DNA of 7,621 nt, taken from the NCBI GenBank assembly GCA_900766655.1, contig CAAFWE010000195.1:1-7621 (forward strand), written 5' to 3'. The notes under the pieces were generated by a model, which did no database searches, was not told the origin of the DNA, and saw only the letters and a list, made by a program, of their open reading frames with translations. Below are positions 1-6,367 of the stretch, piece after piece. Position 1 is the first letter of the stretch. The number at the start of each line of letters is the position of its first letter. This stretch comes from an uncultured Alistipes sp. (GTDB taxonomy: Bacteria > Bacteroidota > Bacteroidia > Bacteroidales > Rikenellaceae). Position numbers and translations under genes: made by a program.

Positions 1-20
1 GACGTGTGCTCTTCCGATCT
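1..20 (+). other. Illumina TruSeq read-2 adapter remnant (not genomic)
   Basis: The first 20 bases are identical to the 3' end of the TruSeq read-2 adapter, which finishes in GCTCTTCCGATCT. The final T at position 20 is the base that ligates to A-tailed insert DNA. Genomic sequence therefore starts at 21. This is a library artefact left by incomplete trimming, and it explains why the first gene has no natural start. Recognition is from memory of the adapter sequence; a 20-base exact match by chance is very unlikely. Confidence 0.97.
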
Positions 21-895
21 TGAAGCAGTTGCCAAAGAGCGGCGGTTGGCTCAATTCTGTGAAGGTTGTTTTGGGCTTCGTGGAGTTGGCTTTGGGTCTA
101 AAGTTCTTGAGCGTTGCCGACCAGGTTTATCACTGGAATTTGCTCGATCGTGAGGTATACCTCGCCATCTGGATTGTGGTATTCTCGTTGCTCGGACTCT
201 ATCTGTTGGGCAAGATTCGATTTGCACACGACGACGAGGTTAAGCACCTTGGCATCGGTCGTCTCGCAATGGCTATCGGTGTATTCACATTCGTAGTATA
301 TATGATTCCAGGTATGTGGGGCGCACCTCTGAAGGCGTTGTCTGGCTATTTGCCACCGCTCTCGTCTCAGGATTTTGTGCTTGGCGCACAGAGCGCAGCA
401 CCAGCCGTATCGACCACATCGTCGGACATCGACAACCCAAAATATGGCGATTTCCTCCACCTTCCACACAACTTGAAGGGATTCTTCGATATGAATGAGG
501 CAGAGGCTTATGCCGAGAAGGTTGGAAAGCCAATATTTATCGATTTCACCGGTCACGGATGTGTGAACTGTCGCGAGATGGAGGCACGAGTTTGGGCCGA
601 TGCAACCGTACAGCAGATTCTGCGCGAGGAGTATGTCATCGTAGCTCTCTACACCGACGATAAGATGAAGTTGGAGAAGAGCGACTGGGTGACTGCCAAG
701 AATGGCGATGTGCTCAAAACATTGGGCGCAATCAACGCCAACTACGCCCTCACACGCTTTGGTGTGAATGCTCAGCCATACTATGTTTTGCAGGGCAAGA
801 ATGGAGCAATCTTGGGTGAGCCTCGCGGTTACGACCTCTCGGTAGAGGGCTTTGTCGAGTTCCTTCGCAAAGGAGTCGAGGAGTACAAAAAATAG
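21..895 (+). CDS. dsbD: DsbD-like thiol:disulfide interchange protein, 5'-truncated (C-terminal TM helices plus thioredoxin domain)
   Basis: This is the C-terminal part of a DsbD/CcdA-type inner-membrane electron transporter, which passes reducing equivalents from cytoplasmic thioredoxin to periplasmic thiol-disulfide partners. The visible 290 or so residues start in a conserved LPKSGGWLNSVK segment, followed by three hydrophobic helices (about residues 12-33, 46-64 and 80-100, counting the hybrid first codon at 20-22 as 1). A linker at about 105-140 leads to a thioredoxin domain with CVNC at 181-184 in the context FTGHGCVNCREMEA, and a likely cis-proline in NAQPYYVL (P253). Bacteroidota homologues are usually some 600-700 aa, so more than half of the gene is missing. 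The apparent TTG start at 20 is made from the last adapter base plus TG and is not a real start. The frame is intact to the TAG stop. A terminator 25 nt downstream separates it from the next genes. Family assignment is firm; the specific partner protein is unknown. Confidence 0.93.
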
Positions 896-920
896 TCGTC
901 GAAAGGCTCAATTCGACCAC

Positions 921-949
921 AACCACCGACCAAAAGTCGGTGGTTTTTT
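921..949 (+). terminator. Rho-independent terminator of the DsbD-like gene
   Basis: A perfect 10-bp stem (AACCACCGAC at 921-930 paired with GTCGGTGGTT at 936-945) closes a 5-nt CAAAA loop and runs into a T-tract at 944-949. It lies 25 nt after the TAG stop and should end the upstream transcript, making the following gene dependent on its own promoter. Confidence 0.92.
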
Positions 950-958
950 ATGTCGTAT

Positions 959-1011
959 TCGCGCATATTGTGCCGAATAACCGGTATTTTATATATGCGC
1001 ATAATGCGCGA
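959..1011. repeat. Clustered GCGCAT/ATGCGC words upstream of the lipoprotein promoter
   Basis: Within this AT-rich intergenic stretch the word GCGCAT or its complement occurs at 961-966, at 995-1002 (as the 8-bp palindrome ATGCGCAT) and at 1004-1009. TCGCGCAT (959-966) and ATGCGCGA (1004-1011) form an 8-bp inverted repeat with a 37-nt spacer. The cluster sits about 50-100 nt upstream of the candidate -7 box, where an activator or repressor could bind. That role is inference, and a short-word coincidence is possible. Confidence 0.3.
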
Positions 1012-1036
1012 GAAAAAATAGTGGCCTATGGATAGA

Positions 1037-1065
1037 TATTTTTTCAAAAAAAATTGCTATCTTTC
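1037..1065 (+). promoter_or_regulatory. Candidate Bacteroidota-type promoter for the lipoprotein operon
   Basis: TATCTTTC at 1058-1065 matches seven of eight positions of the Bacteroidota -7 consensus TAnnTTTG. Upstream, a T-run at 1039-1044 is only a weak stand-in for the -33 TTTG element. Transcription would begin near 1070-1075, leaving a leader of about 40 nt before the ATG at 1115. It lies after the upstream terminator, where a promoter is required. The placement also argues against the in-frame ATG at 1028, which would be upstream of the transcription start. Confidence 0.42.
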
Positions 1066-1114
1066 GCCCGAATTTTTAGAAACAATTCACTTTATCAAAC
1101 CAAATAAATTTTTT

Positions 1115-4100
1115 ATGAAAAACTTGTTCAAATCTTTGGTTGCGCTTGTCCTCGCTTTCTTCTTGGGCAATGTTGCAACATCGTGTGTCAACGACCCTAA
1201 TGGTGTCGGTGGCAACACAACACCTGTATTCGAAATCACAGGTGATGTAACAGTACACACCGCTATCTCGGTGGAGATTCCAATCAACATCGCGAACATC
1301 AAGCAGCTCGTATGCTACACTCGCGAGATTTTGGTTGAGAGCGATGGTACAAAGTACTTTGTAGAGGGTTACGACGATAACAATCAGCCTATCAAGGGTG
1401 GTGTTGCGTCGAAACTTAGCCCAGCTATCGTATCGCGTCGTGGTCTCATAAAGCCTTGCGAGGATGGTACTAATGTCATCTCGATTACCGGTAACGATGG
1501 TCTCGATAAGAACAGAACTTACATTTCGTACATCGTAGCCAAGGTTTCGGACACCGAGTACTTCAACAATGGTGAGGTTTACACAGTAGAGTTCTCTACT
1601 CCTAACACCTATGGTGAGGGTGATGTTCACATCATTCGCTCGAACTTCGAGGGTGTATCGGTTTCGGTAACTGTACCTGAGCATATCAAGGCTGCAGGTC
1701 GTCGCATCAAGTGGGGCGTAACCAACCTCCCTATGTTGGCTTACAATGGCAACCCACCAATTCCTGAGTTGCTCCACAACTGCGACTATGTATACCCTGC
1801 ATTCCTTATCCAGCGCGATACATTGATCGAGATCAACCACCACAACGCTTATCGTCGCAACTCTAAGGGCGAGATCGGCTACTACATCATTGGCAACTCA
1901 AGCGTTACCGAGGTATCGGAGAACAGCTCTGAGGTTGAGACTGGTGCAGCTGGTCCTATCCAGTACTACTACCAGTTCCAGCCAGGTGAGCCTCTTGTAC
2001 TCTTGATGTCGGAGGTTGACTATGCAGATTGCGACCTCGGCAACTACGAGAGCGGTGCAAACTCGAATCACAAGATTGAGACTTGCGAGAAGAAGCACCC
2101 AATCATCAACTGGGGCTGGGGTAAAGGTTGGTACTGGTACCCATACGATTACGAAGCATACATCGCTGCAAGCGACACTGGTGGTCTTCCAGATATGGGC
2201 GTAGGTGGTGCTCCACAGCAGGGAGTAGACACAGAGAAGTTCTGGCACGAGGGTGCTTGGTACTACAAGAAGGAGTTGCGTTTGCCTGCTCCTGAGAAGT
2301 TCAACGGTACTGTTGATGTTAAGTTCGAGAATCTCTCGACTCAGGATGGTAGCATTCTCCTCACTCCAGACGAGGAGACATATATGTACTTCGTCGGTAT
2401 CTACGAGAACTCTAACGAGTACCAGCAGGGTTACCTCGATATCACACGCATCTACCTCAATAACGACCAGAGCCTCTGGCAGTGGTTCACCACATCGGAG
2501 TTGGGTGCATATATGGGTATCGGCTTCCACTACGCTTCGGAGGGCCCACAGCGAATCAACTTGAGCGAGTACTTTGTTGAGCCACGCGCAGGTATGAGAT
2601 ATCACGTTATCGTGAACGCTGTAGGCAAGAAGGAGGTTGAGAATGGCGAGTATATGGCAGATGTATCGTCGCAGAACTTCCAGCACTTGACCTTCTCGTT
2701 GAAGAACTACACCTTGCCAGAGCCTGTACTTCAGGTTACTGCAGCAGAGGCATACTCGCCTTGGAAGGTTAAGTTCATCTTGAAGAACCCAGATTGGCAG
2801 ACAAACCCAATCTCGAGAGCATCGTTCGTTGCTAACTACGCTCGTGAGTTTGCTGCTTATATGAAGGCTAACGATTTCACATATACCGATATGGTAATGA
2901 TGAATGCTGGCCACCCATACTACGAGCTCAGCGATGCAGACATCGAGATGATCAACTCGAATGCAGGTGCAGAGATCGAGTTCGACGTATTGGAGAAGAG
3001 CTCGTTCACAGCAGCCTTCATCGCTTGGAACACCGAGGGTCGTGCAAGTAACCCAGACAGCGAGACTACCCCAGGCTACGCAACTGCTGAGTCGTTGGCT
3101 AACTCTGATGCTGACCCACTTGATATGACCAAGATTAACGCTTTGAAGGGCGACTGGACAGCTACTGCTACTGTAAACTACTTGAATCCTGAGACTGGCG
3201 TGTTCACAGCAAAAGAGCACAGCTGGAAGGTTTCGATTGGCGATTTGACAAGCCCATCGGCTCTCACCGACGATCACTACGCTCTCTTTGAGAAGCACGG
3301 TGTAGAGAAGGCAGCAGCTGACGCTTACTTCGCTGAGTTCAAGCAGGAGGAGGATACCTACAACAAGGCTGTAAAGGGCCAGAACCGCGTACTCTGCCAG
3401 GGCTGGCACTTGGATGAGGATCGTACTCTCTCGACCGCATCGCCTTGGGATCTCTTCGTTATGGAGGACTACAACGCATCGACTACAAGCAACCTCTACT
3501 ATGACTTCGGTCCTAAGTGGTTCTTGCAGGTGAATAAGAATGGCGATGTATTTGTTCCAGTAAACTACAACCGTATCCCTACCTTCACTCAGTGGTACAA
3601 CGGTATGGCTCACCACTTCTGTATGGGTAACTACGAGACTATGTATGCGTTCCCAGTGGGTGACGACAACAATAGCGTTGAGCAGGTAGCAATGCCAGTT
3701 GAGATTTCTGAGGATGGCAACTCGTTCACCATCAAGTCGACCAGCATCAAGGTTTACGATGTAGATGAGGAGGGCAACCCAATCGTAGACGAGCATGGCA
3801 ATGTAATCACTGTGGATATTCCAATGTATCCAAACATCCTCTACGAGTCGCAGTCGGGTATTGCATTCTACAACAACCACATCATCTCGGAGGTTGTATT
3901 CACTCGCGGATGGAATGGTGACGCAACACCAGCTCCTGCTAAGGCTTCGGTTAAGAGCGTAAATAGCAAGAATGTATTGGTGAAGAATGTTTCGGCACCT
4001 TCGACATTCAAGAAGAGCTACAGTGCAACAACCCTCGCACCAAAGGCAAAGAAGGTAGAGGCAAAGAGTTCGACAGCTCGCCAGATCACCCCAGAGGAGA

Positions 4101-4153
4101 CTCGTCAGGGTATGGAGAAGCTCTTGAAGAAGGTCGCTCCAGTTCGCAAATAA
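1115..4153 (+). CDS. Large cell-envelope lipoprotein, function unknown (1012 aa)
   Basis: I do not recognise a characterised function. The ATG at 1115 is chosen because it directly begins a signal peptide: MKNLFK, a hydrophobic core at about 7-18, then the lipobox-like VATSC with Cys24 as the lipidated residue. The in-frame ATG at 1028 would bury this signal behind 29 extra residues and lies upstream of the probable promoter. The mature part is rich in beta-type sequence, with an N-terminal Ig-like-looking region from about 40. A very aromatic patch (W333 to Y349) follows, and a block at about 680-935 containing DWTATATVNYLNPETG and a final EVVFTRGW reads like a recurrent domain of Bacteroidales surface lipoproteins. 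Residues 937-1012 form a Lys/Ala/Ser/Thr-rich basic tail. Besides Cys24 there are seven cysteines (67, 115, 223, 306, 324, 761, 836). It probably heads an operon with a secreted thioredoxin, a DUF6029 protein and an Omp28-like lipoprotein, suggesting outer-membrane location. Surface exposure is inference. Confidence 0.85.
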   Translation: MKNLFKSLVALVLAFFLGNVATSCVNDPNGVGGNTTPVFEITGDVTVHTAISVEIPINIANIKQLVCYTREILVESDGTKYFVEGYDDNNQPIKGGVASKLSPAIVSRRGLIKPCEDGTNVISITGNDGLDKNRTYISYIVAKVSDTEYFNNGEVYTVEFSTPNTYGEGDVHIIRSNFEGVSVSVTVPEHIKAAGRRIKWGVTNLPMLAYNGNPPIPELLHNCDYVYPAFLIQRDTLIEINHHNAYRRNSKGEIGYYIIGNSSVTEVSENSSEVETGAAGPIQYYYQFQPGEPLVLLMSEVDYADCDLGNYESGANSNHKIETCEKKHPIINWGWGKGWYWYPYDYEAYIAASDTGGLPDMGVGGAPQQGVDTEKFWHEGAWYYKKELRLPAPEKFNGTVDVKFENLSTQDGSILLTPDEETYMYFVGIYENSNEYQQGYLDITRIYLNNDQSLWQWFTTSELGAYMGIGFHYASEGPQRINLSEYFVEPRAGMRYHVIVNAVGKKEVENGEYMADVSSQNFQHLTFSLKNYTLPEPVLQVTAAEAYSPWKVKFILKNPDWQTNPISRASFVANYAREFAAYMKANDFTYTDMVMMNAGHPYYELSDADIEMINSNAGAEIEFDVLEKSSFTAAFIAWNTEGRASNPDSETTPGYATAESLANSDADPLDMTKINALKGDWTATATVNYLNPETGVFTAKEHSWKVSIGDLTSPSALTDDHYALFEKHGVEKAAADAYFAEFKQEEDTYNKAVKGQNRVLCQGWHLDEDRTLSTASPWDLFVMEDYNASTTSNLYYDFGPKWFLQVNKNGDVFVPVNYNRIPTFTQWYNGMAHHFCMGNYETMYAFPVGDDNNSVEQVAMPVEISEDGNSFTIKSTSIKVYDVDEEGNPIVDEHGNVITVDIPMYPNILYESQSGIAFYNNHIISEVVFTRGWNGDATPAPAKASVKSVNSKNVLVKNVSAPSTFKKSYSATTLAPKAKKVEAKSSTARQITPEETRQGMEKLLKKVAPVRK

Positions 4154-4167
4154 TTGCAAAAACACTG

Positions 4168-4202
4168 CACAAGGAGTCTACCTCGATGTAGACTCCTTCG
4201 TG
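4168..4202. promoter_or_regulatory. Strong intergenic hairpin without U-tract (processing, stabilising or attenuating element)
   Basis: A perfect 11-bp stem (AAGGAGTCTAC at 4171-4181 with GTAGACTCCTT at 4188-4198) closes a 6-nt CTCGAT loop. It can be extended by CAC 4168-4170 with GTG 4200-4202 around a bulged C4199. It begins 17 nt after the lipoprotein stop and ends 25 nt before the TlpA-like start. No T-run follows on either side close enough for a standard intrinsic terminator, and no clear promoter lies between it and the next gene. Read-through with partial termination, or protection of the upstream mRNA 3' end, are the likely roles. Confidence 0.6.
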
Positions 4203-4223
4203 TGGTAAATAAAAGAAAGAATT

Positions 4224-4724
4224 ATGAAGAAAATTATAGCTCTTTTGTGCCTCGCCTTTGCAGTGTCGTTTGCATCGGCACAGCAGCTTCCTGACGTGAA
4301 TGTCGAGAATGCACAGGGCAAGGTGGTATCGATTCGCTCGTTCGCACAGGGCAAGCCAATGATCATCTCATACTGGTCTATCGCTTGCAAGCCTTGCATT
4401 CAGGAGCTCAACGCCATCAACGATGCATTGGCAGACTGGCGTTCGGAGGCCGAGTTCGAGGTAATCGCTGTATCGGTTGACGATGCTCGTTTGAAGGCCT
4501 CGGCAAAGGCTGTTGCCAACTCGCGTGGTTGGGAGTTCATCTGTGTCTACGACGAGAATCAGGCCTTGAAGCGTGCAATGAATGTATCGCTCACTCCGCA
4601 GTCGTTTGTTGTGGATGGCGAGGGCAACATCATCTTCTCGCACTCGGGCTACACCCCAGGCAGCGAGCAGTTCTTGTTCGACAAGATCGTAGAGTTGAAG
4701 AAAGGACAGAAAAAGAAGAAGTAG
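4224..4724 (+). CDS. Secreted TlpA/redoxin-family thioredoxin-like protein
   Basis: A 166-aa periplasmic thiol-disulfide oxidoreductase of the TlpA/ResA/redoxin group, expected to reduce or exchange disulfides in envelope proteins. The signal peptide MKKIIALLCLAFAVSFASA ends in a good signal peptidase I site before QQLPDV (cut after A19). There is no lipobox cysteine, so it should be soluble. The core shows the N-terminal redoxin strand (VNVENAQGKVVSI), then WSIACKPCIQEL with active-site C55-K-P-C58, the strand FEVIAVSVDD, and the cis-proline motif SLTPQSFVVD (P124) followed by GEGNIIFSHSGY. One further Cys (C107) is outside the active site. The protein ends in a lysine run. It lies 70 nt after the large lipoprotein and its stop is 3 nt before the next ATG, so it is almost certainly co-translated with the DUF6029 gene. 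The start is fixed by the signal peptide; only an A-rich leader precedes it, typical of the phylum. The specific substrate is unknown. Confidence 0.9.
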   Translation: MKKIIALLCLAFAVSFASAQQLPDVNVENAQGKVVSIRSFAQGKPMIISYWSIACKPCIQELNAINDALADWRSEAEFEVIAVSVDDARLKASAKAVANSRGWEFICVYDENQALKRAMNVSLTPQSFVVDGEGNIIFSHSGYTPGSEQFLFDKIVELKKGQKKKK

Positions 4725-4727
4725 CAG

Positions 4728-6332
4728 ATGAAACGATTAACTCTCTTATGCGTGGGCATTCTCGCCTTCGCGACCTCAGTTTCGGCACAGCAGGTGTTGG
4801 GCAACGGTCAGGTATCGGGTAGCTTGGAGACATCTTCGATCTACTACGCTCCCGACAAGAAGATCGAGCGTCCCGAGGACCGCTTCGGCTCGAACAACTA
4901 TATCAAGGTTGACTACTTGAGTGGTCGTTTCTCGGCTGGTGTTCAGATGAACGCCTTCTTGCCTGCGCTCGTAGGTTACGAGGGATTAGCCGATGGCTAC
5001 AAGTTCTATCTCGCCTCGAAGTATATCCAGTGGCAGGATAAGAATTTCGAAATCTTGGTCGGTGACATCTTCGACCAATATGGAAATGGTCTCATCTTCC
5101 GCTCGTTCGAGGATCGTCAGCTCGGACTAAACAACTCGCTCGAGGGTGTGCGTGCGGCTTATAGCTTTGGTCGCTATGTAACCTTGAAAGGTATGTATGG
5201 TCGTCCACGACTCTACACCGAGTACTCGAAGAGTTGGGTACGCGGTGTCGACCTCTCGGTCTCGTTGGCCGAGATTATCAAGGCTCCAGCAATCAACTTC
5301 AATATCGAGGGATCGTTCGTAAATCGCTACCAGAGCCTTTCGCAAGCACCTGAGTATATGTTGCCATATCTCGACGCATATGGCATCAAGCCGAACCTGA
5401 ATATGTACTCTGGCCGAATTAACTTCGGTTGGAACGGATTGACCGTTCGAGGCGAATATGTTGGTAAGGGTGCCGATTACATCGACACATCATACGAGAG
5501 CACCCGCAAGGGTTGGGCTGCTTTGGGAGAGGTTGGCTACAACTACAAAACCTTCAGCGTGATGGGTACATTCCGCACTTTGAAGAATATGAATACGCCA
5601 ATCAATATCTTCGAGAGCAATATCTACGGTGGCAACACCATCAACTACATCCCAGCATTGACTCGTCAATACACCTATATGTTGGCGAATCTCAATCCAT
5701 ACTTGATGGAGCAGGTGTCGCTGAATGGTGAGATGGGCGGTCAGATCGATTTGTGCTACTCCTACCGTAGCAAGTCGAATCGTTACCGTTACTGGAACTT
5801 CCACGCCAACTTCTCGACCTTCTATTCGCTCGACAAGCTCGCTTGGATAGGCGATAAGCGTCAGCTCTACTGGCGTGATATCAACATCGATGTCGAGCGT
5901 CAGTGGGACAAGAAGTGGAAGACTCTCATCCTCTACTCTTATCAGGACAATATGGACCATCAGGCCCACATCTTTGTGGCCGATGTAACCCACAAGTTCA
6001 ACCGCAAGGCTTCGTTGCGCTTCGAGCTGCAATATCTCCTTTCGGGCGACGAGAAGTATGAGTGGGATGGCAGACACAGCGAGGGTGACTGGGTAGCAGG
6101 ACTGGTGGAGTTCAACTTTGCACCGCACTGGAGCGTATATGTGCAGGATATGTACAATATTGGCCAGAGCAAGATGCACTACTACAACGGAGGTTTTAGC
6201 TACACCCACAACCGCACTCGCGTGCAGTTGAGCTATGGTCGCAACCGCGCAGGCTACATCTGCTCGGGCGGTGTGTGCCGATTCTCGCCTGCATATACAG
6301 GAGTTAACCTTGTGTTGACATCATCGTTCTAG
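4728..6332 (+). CDS. DUF6029-family outer-membrane protein, probable beta-barrel
   Basis: A 534-aa protein that I match from memory to the Bacteroidota DUF6029 family, whose function is unknown. It has a signal peptide (MKRLTLLCVGILAFATSVSA, cut before QQVLG). The rest is full of alternating aromatic/polar strand segments (for example FNIEGSFVNRYQSL, WNFHANFSTFYSL, ASLRFELQYLL, GGFSYTHNRTRVQLSYGR). It ends in VLTSSF, with the terminal Phe typical of proteins inserted by the BAM machinery. A family-typical N-terminal part contains GDIFDQYGNGLIFRSFEDRQLG. Near the end is YGRNRAGYICSGGVCRF, with Cys512 and Cys517 as a likely disulfide; the only other mature cysteine is C343. It starts 3 nt after the TlpA-like stop, implying translational coupling, and is followed 35 nt later by the Omp28-like gene. 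Transport versus scaffolding for the neighbouring lipoproteins cannot be decided from sequence. Confidence 0.86.
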   Translation: MKRLTLLCVGILAFATSVSAQQVLGNGQVSGSLETSSIYYAPDKKIERPEDRFGSNNYIKVDYLSGRFSAGVQMNAFLPALVGYEGLADGYKFYLASKYIQWQDKNFEILVGDIFDQYGNGLIFRSFEDRQLGLNNSLEGVRAAYSFGRYVTLKGMYGRPRLYTEYSKSWVRGVDLSVSLAEIIKAPAINFNIEGSFVNRYQSLSQAPEYMLPYLDAYGIKPNLNMYSGRINFGWNGLTVRGEYVGKGADYIDTSYESTRKGWAALGEVGYNYKTFSVMGTFRTLKNMNTPINIFESNIYGGNTINYIPALTRQYTYMLANLNPYLMEQVSLNGEMGGQIDLCYSYRSKSNRYRYWNFHANFSTFYSLDKLAWIGDKRQLYWRDINIDVERQWDKKWKTLILYSYQDNMDHQAHIFVADVTHKFNRKASLRFELQYLLSGDEKYEWDGRHSEGDWVAGLVEFNFAPHWSVYVQDMYNIGQSKMHYYNGGFSYTHNRTRVQLSYGRNRAGYICSGGVCRFSPAYTGVNLVLTSSF

Positions 6333-6343
6333 AGAAAAATTTG
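6315..6343 (+). promoter_or_regulatory. Possible weak internal promoter before the Omp28-like gene
   Basis: AAAATTTG at 6336-6343 differs from the Bacteroidota -7 consensus TAnnTTTG at one position. A GTTG (TTG at 6315-6317) lies 18 nt upstream, close to the expected -33 spacing, inside the end of the DUF6029 gene. Transcription would start around 6350, giving a leader of under 20 nt. The match is short and in AT-rich DNA, so chance is a real alternative and simple read-through is the default. Confidence 0.22.
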
Positions 6344-6367
6344 AATTAATAAATAAGTAAAAACACT

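Noticed and set aside
1028..1114. Upstream in-frame ATG at 1028 as the lipoprotein start
   Set aside because: It would add 29 residues ahead of a clear lipoprotein signal peptide and lies before the candidate transcription start.
896..1114. Search for a small RNA, tRNA or riboswitch in the longest intergenic region
   Set aside because: Apart from the terminator, the short GC-rich words and the promoter-like box, no cloverleaf or known riboswitch core could be seen.
1076..1843. Reverse-strand open frame of 255 codons
   Set aside because: It lies antisense to the lipoprotein start, crosses the probable promoter and shows no domain; it is a codon-bias shadow.
1898..4165. Long reverse-strand open frame as a real gene
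   Set aside because: It is codon-phase aligned with the lipoprotein gene and explained by avoidance of TTA, CTA and TCA. Its translation is Leu/Val/Cys-rich with no recognisable domain or signal.
5490..6209. Reverse-strand open frame of 239 codons within the DUF6029 gene
   Set aside because: It is a shadow of a well-supported family gene, with no promoter or recognisable product.
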